From Rothia nasisuis (GTDB taxonomy: Bacteria; Actinomycetota; Actinomycetes; Actinomycetales; Micrococcaceae): 64,000 nucleotides of DNA. Below are positions 54,904-63,649 of the stretch, in pieces (within the stretch, counting starts at the first letter, position 1; every line of letters starts with the position of its first letter). The notes under the pieces are model-generated. The model had not been told where the DNA came from, ran no database searches, and saw nothing but the letters and a program-made list of their open reading frames with translations. The stretch is from positions 1 through 64,000 of the forward strand of contig NZ_CAKMSB010000006.1 in assembly GCF_928381405.1 (NCBI RefSeq), read 5' to 3'. The translations under genes and the position numbers were made by a program.

Positions 54904-55068
54904 GGGTGCGGTGCCAGGTGGCCAGGTGCTCCGCCGCACGAGACCTTGCGCAGGGTACTTCATATTTCATAAGCGGAGGCTAAACTGGGCACAGGCTAGA
55001 TATAGCCTCTGAGATTACTCTAATGATGTAAGTAAACAAACGGACTAGAACTTAAGCGGAGCGCACTC

Positions 55069-55659
55069 GTGAACACCATTATCATTATGGCTGCTATCAA
55101 CCTCGTGGCCATTCTTCTTCTCTGCGGCATGTACGTGGCCCGCCACCGTCGCCGCGATTTGGTGGTCTCGTACATCATCATTAACGTGGGCGTCTTCGCC
55201 GTCACTGTGGCCCTGGCAAATGCAGATGCAACCAGCGCCGGCATGGGGTTAGGGCTCTTCGGAGTCCTCTCCATCATCCGCCTGAGATCAACCGAGCTGG
55301 ATCAGCGTGAAGTGGCTTACTACTTCGCGTCCCTGGCCCTAGGCCTGCTCATGGGCATAGGCCTCGAACCCATCGGCCTTGCTATCGGTCTCTCAGCCCT
55401 GCTACTGGTCATTATGTTCATCGTTGACCACCCTAAGCTCATGACCAGCCTACGTAACCAGATCGTCATCGTAGATCGCGCAATCGGTGACGAAGAAGAG
55501 CTTAAGAGCTACCTGGGCACTCAGATGGGCTATACCATCGAAAACGTCACCATCACCGAGCTTGATCTCATCAATGATAAGACTGTTGCTAACATCCGTT
55601 ACACCGTTGGCGGAGCCTCTAAGATACCGCCTGCCTCGGGCGCTACTCCTCTGCGCTAA
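55069..55659 (+). CDS. DUF4956 membrane protein
   Basis: 196 residues from GTG 55069 (AGCGGAG just upstream). Four membrane helices (about 3-22, 32-50, 58-70, 88-125 region) then a soluble tail (130-196). The DUF4956 signature appears as GLGLFGVLSIIRLRSTELDQREVAYYFASLALGL, interrupted here by the length limit; the tail has VIVDRAIGDEEELKSYL. This family is often encoded beside VTC-domain proteins, as it is here. Function not known. Confidence 0.8.
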   Translation: MNTIIIMAAINLVAILLLCGMYVARHRRRDLVVSYIIINVGVFAVTVALANADATSAGMGLGLFGVLSIIRLRSTELDQREVAYYFASLALGLLMGIGLEPIGLAIGLSALLLVIMFIVDHPKLMTSLRNQIVIVDRAIGDEEELKSYLGTQMGYTIENVTITELDLINDKTVANIRYTVGGASKIPPASGATPLR

Positions 55660-55662
55660 ATC

Positions 55663-55683
55663 AAGCCCAGACCGGGCTTTCCC
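55663..55683 (+). terminator. Hairpin after DUF4956 gene
   Basis: AAGCCC/GGGCTT with loop AGACC and TCCCC after. Moderate stem; may partly separate the DUF4956 gene from the VTC-domain gene. Confidence 0.5.
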
Positions 55684-55914
55684 CGTGAATCTCTCCCCAG
55701 CCATCTGTCACAGCTGAGAAATAATAGACTGGATTGCTCAACTTTGAACCAGAGCTAGACCAAAATTAATCCTCAGTTAATCCTCGTATGAGAGCATATG
55801 TAGAAGCTACGTTCACTACAGCTCAAACATAGGTTGGCCCAGAACACTGATAACAACAGCTCAAGGAAAGCCGGTCGCGAGCCGACCGAGGTAATGCAGA
55901 TACAGGGAAAGAAC

Positions 55915-56811
55915 ATGACCGCAACCGCAGTTGACGACCAGATTTACACCGGCCAGCAGAGTACCTCCACCATGGTGCCTTCCTCCTGGCCCGGTATCTG
56001 CCTGGCAGAGCTCAACGCCAAAGCAGCCATGCAGACCCGTGTCGATCGCAAGTACATCGTCGAGGGCCGCTACGCCGCAGAGATCCTCTCAGCCCTCCCT
56101 GGCGAGGCTTCTGTGCTCGAAATCGACGGCGAGCGTCATTTTGCCTACAAGTCGGTCTATTTCGACACTGAGAATTTGGACTCCTATAGGCTGGCAGCCA
56201 CCGGCCGCCGTAACCGCTATAAGATCCGCACCCGCTCCTATCTTGACACCGGTGCTACCTTTCTTGAGGTCAAGACCGAAGGCGCTCGGGCAGTGACGGT
56301 CAAAGAGCGCATCCCCTACCCCAGCAATGACCGGGCCTACCTGAACGCAGCGGGACGGGACTATGTTGAAGAATCACTGCGTGGCCTCATCGAGACACCG
56401 GTCACCGCTTTTGAGCCTGTTCTGACCACCTCCTACCGCCGCACCACCGTACTGCTCCCGGCATCTGAGAATAACCCGGTTGACTCCCGCATGACCATTG
56501 ACACCAACCTGACCTGGACCCCCATGAGCGAGCAGGCCCTGGCCCGCGCCTCTATGTACGAGGTAGGAACCGACTACACCGCCGCTGGCATGGTCATCAT
56601 CGAAACCAAATCAGGATCTTCCCCCTCAATCGCTGATAGGCATCTCTGGCGGGCCGGCGTCCGCCCCTCCAAAATCTCCAAGTTTGCTACGGGACTAGCG
56701 GCCCTGAACCCCGACCTTGTCTCCAACAAGTGGAACCGAACCATCGCCCGAAACATCTACCTACAGCCGGTAGAGACCCCGGCCCGTTTTGAAGTTCACG
56801 CACGCTGGTAG
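55915..56811 (+). CDS. VTC-domain protein (polyphosphate polymerase-like)
   Basis: About 298 residues from ATG 55915 (GGGAAAG before it; ATG 55894 and TTG 55834 are in frame). The VTC/TTM tunnel fold is visible: MQTRVDRKYIV (basic pair), FAYKSVYFDTENLDSY, RRNRYKIRTRSYLDT, TFLEVKTEGARAVTVKERI, LTTSYRRTTV, ESRMTIDTNLTW-like acid strand and MVIIETKSGSSPS. In yeast Vtc4 this fold makes polyphosphate from ATP. The same bacterial fold occurs next to DUF4956 and CotH-like proteins. Whether this one makes polyphosphate is untested. Confidence 0.75.
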   Translation: MTATAVDDQIYTGQQSTSTMVPSSWPGICLAELNAKAAMQTRVDRKYIVEGRYAAEILSALPGEASVLEIDGERHFAYKSVYFDTENLDSYRLAATGRRNRYKIRTRSYLDTGATFLEVKTEGARAVTVKERIPYPSNDRAYLNAAGRDYVEESLRGLIETPVTAFEPVLTTSYRRTTVLLPASENNPVDSRMTIDTNLTWTPMSEQALARASMYEVGTDYTAAGMVIIETKSGSSPSIADRHLWRAGVRPSKISKFATGLAALNPDLVSNKWNRTIARNIYLQPVETPARFEVHARW

Positions 56812-56859
56812 CCCATTAAACGCTGACCCATACCTAGGTCGAAATCTAAGGAAAACCCT

Positions 56860-58344
56860 ATGAAAATGCCCGATAAGTTCACCAAGACCCTAACCTCAGT
56901 GGCCCTCTTAGCCTCCCTCGCTCTGGCTGGCTGCTCGACGGGTTCCACCGATGCGAGTTCTTCGGTGTCTGCTGACCCGAGCTCCACCGAGAGCTCAGAT
57001 GCGGCGACCCCTGTGGCAGATGAACCCGGCACGGTTCCTGCTAGTGTGATTAGCTACGACACCCACTACGACGCAGATGACCTCACCTGGGATCGGGCGG
57101 GTGAAGTTACCGTTAATCTCTCTAACCCCACCTCCGCTGACGGGGTGACCGTTGCGAACGGCGTTATCACTATCACCGGGGCGGGAGATTACCGGCTCAG
57201 CGGTACCCTGACGGACGGGCAGATTGTGGTTACCGCCGGTGAAGAGGACGTAGTCCGCCTGGTTCTGGATAACGCTTCCATCGCCAACAACGACGGTGCG
57301 GCCATCAATGCTGAAAGTGCTAACGAGGTTATTCTCTATACGGAAACGGGTACCACCAACACCGTCGCTGATGGTGTAGCCTACGCCGCAATCGGTGAGG
57401 AGGACCCCGATGCGGCTCTCTACGCCCGCACCGATTTAACCCTGGCCGGTGAGGGTACCCTGGCCGTCACCGGTAACTATGGTGACGGTATCGCCAGCGC
57501 AGACGGCCTTACCATCGCCGGTGGCACCGTCAACGTCACCGCAGCAGATGACGGCATCAAGGGCAAGGACTACGTAGATATTCTTGGTGGTACCATCAAT
57601 GTCGCAGCCACCAGTGACGGCATCAAGACCACCAACGCCACGGACGCCGAGCGCGGCTGGGTCCGTCTAACGAGCGGTGCTGTGATGATTAGCGCCGGGG
57701 ATGACGCCTTCAAGGCAGAACGTGAACTCGAAATCTCTGGCGGCAGCCTGACTATCGAGAATTCCCTTGAGGCGATTGAGGGCCAATACATTACCATCAG
57801 CGGCGGAACCATCCAGGCGACAAGCTCCGATGACGGCATCAACGCCACGATTCCCACTGGCGGTGACGTGGATGTAGCTGTCGATGCAGGCCTGACCATC
57901 ACTGGTGGTCAACTTACTCTCAATGTTGAAGGTGATGGCATTGACTCCAACGGCACCGCTGAGATTTCGGGTGGCACGGTAGTTATCAACGGCCCCACTA
58001 CCGGTGGTAACGGTGCAGTTGACGCTGCTGGCGGTCTGACTGTTAGCGGTGGAACTCTGATTCAAAGTGATTCTGGCGACCTGTTCGAGGGGCTTCAAGG
58101 GGCCTACGCCCGTTTCACGGCTAGCATCTTACCCGGCAACACCGTGACAGTGACTAACTCAGCCGGCGTGGTGGTAGCTGAATACACCTCAACCAAGACC
58201 GTCTCAACGGTTGTTGTTGCTGGCGCTGGCATCACTGAGGGGGAGGCCTACGCTATCTCGGTCAACGGCATAGGTGCGGGTACGGTGACTGCAACCTCCG
58301 GTACCGTAGCAGCTGGTGGTGTGGCCCCCGGCGGTCAGGGGTAA
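56860..58344 (+). CDS. DUF4353 carbohydrate-binding domain lipoprotein
   Basis: 494 residues. Lipoprotein signal (1-27) with lipobox LALAGC, then a Ser/Thr/Asp-rich linker (28-60). Residues about 70-420 form a repetitive beta-helix-like domain with many ISGGTVNV/LTIAGGTVNVTAADDGIK-type repeats and D-D-G-I-K/N turns (DDGIKGKDY, SDGIKTTN, SDDGINAT, GDGIDSNG), features of DUF4353. Ends with a small beta domain and a Gly-rich tail. It is displayed on the outer membrane face. Third gene of the DUF4956-VTC-DUF4353 module. Confidence 0.8.
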   Translation: MKMPDKFTKTLTSVALLASLALAGCSTGSTDASSSVSADPSSTESSDAATPVADEPGTVPASVISYDTHYDADDLTWDRAGEVTVNLSNPTSADGVTVANGVITITGAGDYRLSGTLTDGQIVVTAGEEDVVRLVLDNASIANNDGAAINAESANEVILYTETGTTNTVADGVAYAAIGEEDPDAALYARTDLTLAGEGTLAVTGNYGDGIASADGLTIAGGTVNVTAADDGIKGKDYVDILGGTINVAATSDGIKTTNATDAERGWVRLTSGAVMISAGDDAFKAERELEISGGSLTIENSLEAIEGQYITISGGTIQATSSDDGINATIPTGGDVDVAVDAGLTITGGQLTLNVEGDGIDSNGTAEISGGTVVINGPTTGGNGAVDAAGGLTVSGGTLIQSDSGDLFEGLQGAYARFTASILPGNTVTVTNSAGVVVAEYTSTKTVSTVVVAGAGITEGEAYAISVNGIGAGTVTATSGTVAAGGVAPGGQG

Positions 58345-58377
58345 GCAATCGGCTGGCTCCTGGCTCACACATCTCTT

Positions 58378-58421
58378 CTCACGGGCGGCGAGGAGCTCCT
58401 TTGGAGCCCTCGCCTGGTGAG
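58378..58421 (+). terminator. Hairpin after the DUF4353 gene
   Basis: Nested stems: outer CTCAC/GTGAG with GGCGAGG pairs, inner GCTCC-TTT-GGAGC. No strong T tract, so it may be a protective 3' hairpin or weak terminator. Confidence 0.5.
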
Positions 58422-58605
58422 CAGTCGGCCTTGATTTGCCTATCTCGAGTTTCGTGTGAGTTTCTTACATCTCACGTGGCGAACAGGCAAGCAAAGCCGC
58501 GCAAAAACCTGTACGCTTAGATACAGAAAAGACTGAAAGTTTTTCTGGTACACCCCTGCGTGCACACGGGTGGCCAGATACAAGCGATAAAGAGGGGGTC
58601 TCGCC

Positions 58606-58812
58606 ATGGGGCGCGGCCGTCAGAAGGCTAAAGCAACTCGGCAGGCTCGGGAGATGAAATATTTCAGCCCCGATACCGACTACACTGCACTCGAACGCGA
58701 ACTGAGTAAGACCTCGAGTTCGCAACCGAAGACATCTAGTTATCAGTATGATGATGACGACGACTATTCAGAGTACGCAGATAAGTACACCGACGAATAT
58801 CGAGAGAAGTAA
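58606..58812 (+). CDS. DUF3073 domain-containing protein
   Basis: 68 residues. N-terminus MGRGRQKAKATRQAREMKYF with the DUF3073 signature followed by SPDTDYTALERELS; the C-terminal half is acidic (YDDDDDYSEYADKYTDEY). Conserved across actinobacteria with no known activity; the basic start and acidic end suggest a nucleic-acid or ribosome-linked role (speculative). Single gene, followed by a terminator-like stem. Confidence 0.85.
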   Translation: MGRGRQKAKATRQAREMKYFSPDTDYTALERELSKTSSSQPKTSSYQYDDDDDYSEYADKYTDEYREK

Positions 58813-58854
58813 ACCTATCTAGAGCTGACCCGGGTTAGTTTCTCACCTCAGGGG

Positions 58855-58883
58855 CCTACCACCGTAACCGGTGGTGGGTCTTT
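58855..58883 (+). terminator. Terminator after the DUF3073 gene
   Basis: CCTACCACCG and CGGTGGTGGG arms with a TAAC loop, followed by TCTTTG. Confidence 0.7.
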
Positions 58884-58953
58884 GCGTGTCTGAGTGACCT
58901 CACAGGGTAAGGTGTTTATAGTATAAACGGCCCACAAGCCCGAACACACCTGC

Positions 58954-60216
58954 ATGAAGATATTCCTGATTACGCACTACTATCCACCTGAGATTGGCGC
59001 ACCGCAGCGCCGCTGGTCAGCTCTTGTGAAGCGCTGGCAGGCTGCGGGCCACCAGGTGACTGTGTGCTGCCCTCCTCCTCACTACCCGGACGTAGCGGCA
59101 ACGGCGTCAATCCGCAGCGCCTTCGCGGGTACACCGCGAATCCACTCAGGCAAGTACGGGGAGCGGATTATTCGGGTGCCCTACATGCAGCACGGGGTCT
59201 CTGGGCTTGTTCGAACTTTCGATCAGATGGTTGCTGGGGTGGCGACTGTGGCTGTTTCAGCTGCTTATGCGGTACGCCGGCAAAAATTCGATATTGTGGT
59301 CGCTACTGTTCCAGGCGTCCCCTCAATAGGGGCGGGGCTGCTAGCCTCTAAACTCCTCCGTGCCCCTCTTGTACTTGAAATGCGGGATGCCTGGCCCGAC
59401 GTCGTTGCTGACCCCGATGCGCAGGTGACGGGCCTGGCCCCTCTTGCCCGTGCCCGTCGCGTCTTCGCCCGGGTCCTTACCTCAGCCCAGCGTAGAGCGG
59501 ATGCTGTAGTGACCACCACTGAAAGTTTCGCCCGGGTACTCAAGAACCGGGGCCTACCTCGGGTGTACACAGTCAGCAACGGTGTCACACCCAGCCTCTT
59601 CCACAGCACCATCACTCCCTTACCCCACCGACCCGGTGAACTGCGCATACTTTACACCGGAACGATGGGGCGTTCACAGGGGCTGACCGTGCTGTGTGAA
59701 GCCCTTGAACAAGCCATCAGCAACTCACCCAAAACCAGATTCACGGTACGTTTTGTGGGGGAGGGCTCCGACCGGGCTAGGCTACAAAGGCGCGCACAGA
59801 AGAAAAACCTACCGGTTGAGTTCTACCCGCTCCAGCCCCGCGCCGAGGTAAGAAACCACTATGCCTGGGCTGACGTAACATTCGTGTCGCTCCGGAACAA
59901 AGAGGCATTCAGCTGGACGGTTCCATCGAAAATCTACGAGCTTTTGACCGTCCCCCGCCTGCTCATTGGCCTGGTAGCCGGTGAAGCTGCGCATATTCTC
60001 GATAGTTCAGGAACAGCGGTGTGCTTGAGGCCCGAGGCTACCACTGAACTTGCCACCCTGCTCATAGAGCTGGCCCACGATAGATCTCGACTTGAGGTCA
60101 GCCAAAACGCCAAGCAGTTCGTACTGGATCATTACAATTATGATGTGTTAGCAGCCAGCTACCTGGGGTTACTTGAACAGGTAGCCAACAACAGGGGGCC
60201 GTCGTGGGAGCCGTAA
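58954..60216 (+). CDS. WbuB-like glycosyltransferase, family 4
   Basis: 420 residues of a GT-B fold. N-terminal domain opens LITHYYPPEIGAPQRRW, with HQVTVCCPPPHYP, and the acceptor side has VLEMRDAWPDVVADPDAQ; C-terminal domain holds LYTGTMGRSQGLTVL, EGSDRARLQ and the EAxxY-like end (WTVPSKIYELLTVPRLLIG). Transfers a sugar from a nucleotide donor to a lipid-linked acceptor at the cytoplasmic membrane face. First gene of the surface-polysaccharide operon; its stop is 13 nt inside the next gene. Confidence 0.88.
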   Translation: MKIFLITHYYPPEIGAPQRRWSALVKRWQAAGHQVTVCCPPPHYPDVAATASIRSAFAGTPRIHSGKYGERIIRVPYMQHGVSGLVRTFDQMVAGVATVAVSAAYAVRRQKFDIVVATVPGVPSIGAGLLASKLLRAPLVLEMRDAWPDVVADPDAQVTGLAPLARARRVFARVLTSAQRRADAVVTTTESFARVLKNRGLPRVYTVSNGVTPSLFHSTITPLPHRPGELRILYTGTMGRSQGLTVLCEALEQAISNSPKTRFTVRFVGEGSDRARLQRRAQKKNLPVEFYPLQPRAEVRNHYAWADVTFVSLRNKEAFSWTVPSKIYELLTVPRLLIGLVAGEAAHILDSSGTAVCLRPEATTELATLLIELAHDRSRLEVSQNAKQFVLDHYNYDVLAASYLGLLEQVANNRGPSWEP

Positions 60217-61856
60217 TCTACCTGGTACGCAATACAGTGCTAGCTGGCGGTGTTGTTGCGGGCCTGATGCGCACTGACCCCGCAGCCTTCATCGCTCAAC
60301 TGACCCAGCGCCTACCTGTCACAGCTCGCAGGCTTGCAGGCCCCCTGCTCCTGCGCTTAGCCCCCAAACAGGATGAGGCTCGTGCCCTCTTCTCAGCAGG
60401 GCAGGTTTCGGACGCTCTGACACTGGCTCGCGCAGACGGTCGCCTACGCCTTGCCGCCAAACTAGAGGCCGAAGCGCAGCTACTACACCCCACATGGCGC
60501 CCATGCCTGCCTACCGCACCCACTCTCACCGACGCCGGGCAGGGGGCACCAGCGTCCGCCTCTCACAACCCCACAGCCCATCAGCTGCGGGTCTTGCACC
60601 TGCTCACCAACTCGCTCCCGGCCACCCAGTCCGGTTACACGGTGCGGAGCCATCGCCTGCTGAAGGCACTGGCGCACCGGGGGGTGCAGCTGGCCGTGCA
60701 CACCCGCATAGGCTACCCGGTGATGGTGGGAGGGCTGACCGCCCGTGACTCAGTTCGGGTTGAGAACCTGACCTACCGGCGTTTTCTACCGTGGCAGCTA
60801 GCTAGCACAACGACCGCGCGGCTGGAGCAGTGGGCGGCCCACCTGGCCCGAACCTATGACGTGCAGCCGCCCCAGCTCATCCACACCACCACCCACTTTC
60901 ACAACGCTCTGGTAGCGCAGGCGCTCGCCGAGCGGTGGGGGATCCCCTGGGTTTACGAGGTACGCGGGGTACTTGAGCAGACCTGGCTTTCGAAACAGCC
61001 CCCTCACCTGCGCAAGAGCGCTACTGAGAGTGAAAGATTTAGGCTAACTCGAGCCCGCGAAACCCAGATGATGCGGGCAGCCCACCGGGTAGTGACGCTC
61101 TCGGAGACCATGAAAGCTTCACTGATTGAGCGGGGCCTGCCCACCGAGAAGATTACTGTGGTACCGAATAGCGTAGATACAGCTCTGCTTGAGCAGGGGC
61201 TGCCACCGCAGCAGGCTCGCGCCCAGCTGGGACTACCCGCACACGGTTTCTGGGTGGGATCGGTTAGTTCCTTGGTGCCCTACGAGGGCTTTGAGACCCT
61301 GCTTCGGGCAGTGGCACTGTTACGGGAGCAGGGCGCGGACGCCCGGGTTCTGCTGGCCGGGGACGGCACCAGCCGGGTTTTTCTTGAAGAGCTGGCGGGA
61401 AAGCTGGGCCTGCGTGAAGCTGTTCTTTTTCTGGGGCGGGTTACCCCCGAGCGCGCTCTGATTGTTCACCAGGCCCTCGATGTTTTTGCGGTGCCCCGCA
61501 CTGATGACGAGGTATGCCGCACGGTCACTCCGCTGAAGCCGGTCGAGGCGATGGCACTGGGGCGGCCTGTGGTGGTGAGTGACGTACCGCCCCTGGCTGA
61601 TTTAGTCTGCCCTGCCGGTGTAGCGCCTGCAGGCTTGACGGCCACCCCCGAGGACCCGGAATCGTGGGCGCAGGCCCTGGGTGCGCTACTGAGGGACGAG
61701 GGAGCCCGGGCCCGCCTGGGAGCGCAGGGGCGGGCTCTAGCGCGAGAGCGCACCTGGGAGGAGCAGAGCAAGGCAGTCACGCATTTGTATACTCAACTTG
61801 TCAATCAGTGTGCCCCACGGCCCGGTCATGAGGAGGAAGCATGCCCCAACGATTAG
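60204..61856 (+). CDS. GT4-family glycosyltransferase with N-terminal extension
   Basis: 550 residues from GTG 60204. The first about 130 residues are an extra region with a hydrophobic stretch (about 5-22) and Ala/Leu-rich helices that might pair with the membrane; the GT-B core (130-540) then shows VLHLLTNSLPATQSGYTVRSH, IPWVYEVRGVLEQTW, VPNSVDTALL, GSVSSLVPYEGFETL, LLAGDGTSRVF and VTPLKPVEAMALGRPVVVSD. It adds a hexose-type sugar in the same pathway as the previous gene. It overlaps both neighbours (13 and 16 nt). Confidence 0.85.
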   Translation: MGAVIYLVRNTVLAGGVVAGLMRTDPAAFIAQLTQRLPVTARRLAGPLLLRLAPKQDEARALFSAGQVSDALTLARADGRLRLAAKLEAEAQLLHPTWRPCLPTAPTLTDAGQGAPASASHNPTAHQLRVLHLLTNSLPATQSGYTVRSHRLLKALAHRGVQLAVHTRIGYPVMVGGLTARDSVRVENLTYRRFLPWQLASTTTARLEQWAAHLARTYDVQPPQLIHTTTHFHNALVAQALAERWGIPWVYEVRGVLEQTWLSKQPPHLRKSATESERFRLTRARETQMMRAAHRVVTLSETMKASLIERGLPTEKITVVPNSVDTALLEQGLPPQQARAQLGLPAHGFWVGSVSSLVPYEGFETLLRAVALLREQGADARVLLAGDGTSRVFLEELAGKLGLREAVLFLGRVTPERALIVHQALDVFAVPRTDDEVCRTVTPLKPVEAMALGRPVVVSDVPPLADLVCPAGVAPAGLTATPEDPESWAQALGALLRDEGARARLGAQGRALARERTWEEQSKAVTHLYTQLVNQCAPRPGHEEEACPND

Positions 61857-62737
61857 GTAATCGTGTGCTGAGTGCCCGCCACAGCCACTACCAGGGGCTG
61901 GTTCAGCGGGGTGAGCTCAAGCCCGTAGGCTTGCGGGGTAGCTACCGCTTGTACCTTGCGCGGCTGTGGAAGTATCGGGCCTTTATCTGGCACCAGTCTC
62001 TCTACCGTGTCTTTGCGACCAACAGCGATAACCGACTGGGGTCCCTGTGGCTGTTTTTAAAGCCCCTCCTTGACGTATTTTTCTACTGGGTATTTTTTGG
62101 CGTTGTGCTTCAGGCCAACCGGGGGGTTGAGAACTACCCGGCGTTTATCATCGTGGGCATTTTGATGTTCCAGTTTACTGCTCAGTCAATCACCTCTGCG
62201 TCTGGCGTGATGAAGCAGAATAAGGGGCTCATACAGGGCTTTAACTTTCCTCGGGTTTTACCTGTCTTCTCGTTAGCCCTGAAGAACGCTCTTGAGGCTC
62301 TGCCCATGGTGCTGGTGATGGTTGTGGGAATCTTGCTTATTCCGCCACATGTGCCTTTTTCTGTGACCTGGTTCTTGCTGCTACCTATCTTTGTGTTTCA
62401 CGTTCTTTTTAATACGGGGCTGAGCTTAATAGTGGCTAGGCTCGGGTATTTCGTTCCCGATACCGGAGCGCTCTTCTCTTTTATCACCCGTATTCTGATG
62501 TTCGGTTCAGGCGTTATCTTCCCGATTGAACGGTTTATCAGCCAGCCCACAGCCCTGGCAGTGGTTGAAGCGAACCCCGTGTTCATCATCCTTAATATGT
62601 ACCGGGAGGTGCTGGTTGAGGGGGCTGCCCCCGGTGCCTACGAGTGGTTACTTCTAGCGCTCTGGGCTGCCTTGATTATGCTTGTAGGGTTTGTTTTCTT
62701 CGTGAGAGCTGAGGAGCGGTATGGTTCGGTTTCCTAG
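61841..62737 (+). CDS. Polysaccharide ABC transporter permease (TagG/Wzm-like)
   Basis: 298 residues. A cytoplasmic N-terminus (1-60) with LWKYRAFIWHQSLYRVF-type basic region precedes six predicted helices (about 70-92, 100-125, 140-170, 178-200, 210-235 and 265-290). RLGSLWLFLKPLLDVFFYWVFFG is the ABC-2 type entry segment. With the ATPase encoded next, it exports a lipid-linked polymer such as a teichoic or wall glycan. Ends 17 nt inside the ATPase gene. Confidence 0.9.
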   Translation: MPQRLGNRVLSARHSHYQGLVQRGELKPVGLRGSYRLYLARLWKYRAFIWHQSLYRVFATNSDNRLGSLWLFLKPLLDVFFYWVFFGVVLQANRGVENYPAFIIVGILMFQFTAQSITSASGVMKQNKGLIQGFNFPRVLPVFSLALKNALEALPMVLVMVVGILLIPPHVPFSVTWFLLLPIFVFHVLFNTGLSLIVARLGYFVPDTGALFSFITRILMFGSGVIFPIERFISQPTALAVVEANPVFIILNMYREVLVEGAAPGAYEWLLLALWAALIMLVGFVFFVRAEERYGSVS

Positions 62738-63542
62738 GGGCGAGTCGTCATCTCAGCGACTGAATGTGCTGGTGGACGGCGTGGAGGTTGAATACACCAC
62801 TCGGTATAAGACGGGGCGTTTCTCGGCTCGGCACAAGAGGGTTCACGCTCTTAAAGGGATTTCTTTTGCCGCCCGCGAGGGGGAGTTCATCGGCCTGGTC
62901 GGCAAAAATGGGGCGGGCAAGTCGACCCTGCTGCGGGTTATCGCCGGTTTACAGACTCCCACTGAGGGGCAGGTGTTCGCTGCTGATGAGCCCACCCTCA
63001 TCGGTATCTCTGCCGCCTTGAACCCCAGCCTCTCAGGCGATGACAACATCACCTTGGGGTGCCTGGCTATGGGCATGAGCCTCAAGGACGTTGAGGCCCG
63101 CAGAGCGGGCGTCATTGAGCTGGCAGGTATTGGTGATGCTGTTTACCGGCCCATGAATACCTATTCAGCCGGTATGGGGTCACGTTTGCGGTTTGCAATT
63201 TCTATGGCGGCTCAACCGCAGATTATGCTGATTGACGAGGCCCTCAGCGCTGGTGATGCTGCCTTTGCAGAGCGTGCTCGGCGTGCTATGCAGGGCTTGC
63301 TCGACCAGGCAGGCACGGTCTTTTTGGTGTCGCACGCCGCTCAGACTGTAGAAGAAATGTGCACCCGTGCTCTCTGGATTGATGAGGGTGAACTGATTAT
63401 GGACGGTGATGCGCGCGCGGTTGCACGCAAGTACCGTTGGTACGCCCACACCCTTTCTCTGGGAGACGAGACGAAAGCTGCGGGTTTGCTCGCAGATGCC
63501 CGGCAAGAGGGCCAGGCTGGCTATGTTCATGAGGGCGGATAA
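62721..63542 (+). CDS. Polysaccharide ABC transporter ATP-binding protein (TagH/Wzt-like)
   Basis: 273 residues. Walker A GLVGKNGAGKSTLLRVIAG, signature YSAGMGSRLRFAISMA, Walker B IMLIDEALSAGD and the switch histidine VSHAAQ. A short C-terminal tail (about 240-273) and no long carbohydrate-binding domain, as in TagH/short Wzt proteins. It drives export with the permease. Confidence 0.93.
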   Translation: MVRFPRGESSSQRLNVLVDGVEVEYTTRYKTGRFSARHKRVHALKGISFAAREGEFIGLVGKNGAGKSTLLRVIAGLQTPTEGQVFAADEPTLIGISAALNPSLSGDDNITLGCLAMGMSLKDVEARRAGVIELAGIGDAVYRPMNTYSAGMGSRLRFAISMAAQPQIMLIDEALSAGDAAFAERARRAMQGLLDQAGTVFLVSHAAQTVEEMCTRALWIDEGELIMDGDARAVARKYRWYAHTLSLGDETKAAGLLADARQEGQAGYVHEGG

Positions 63543-63649
63543 AACGTGCCAAGACACCCTATCTGCCGCGCGCTGGGACGCAATAAAAACAATTTTTCTC
63601 AGCCAACTAGATGTACTTCATCATTATTCACACCCTCTGAGGTTCACAC

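Noticed and set aside
55834-55914. Upstream start (TTG 55834 or ATG 55894) for the VTC-domain protein
   Set aside because: ATG 55915 has the best-spaced ribosome site; the residues before it show no conserved features, although ATG 55894 cannot be excluded.
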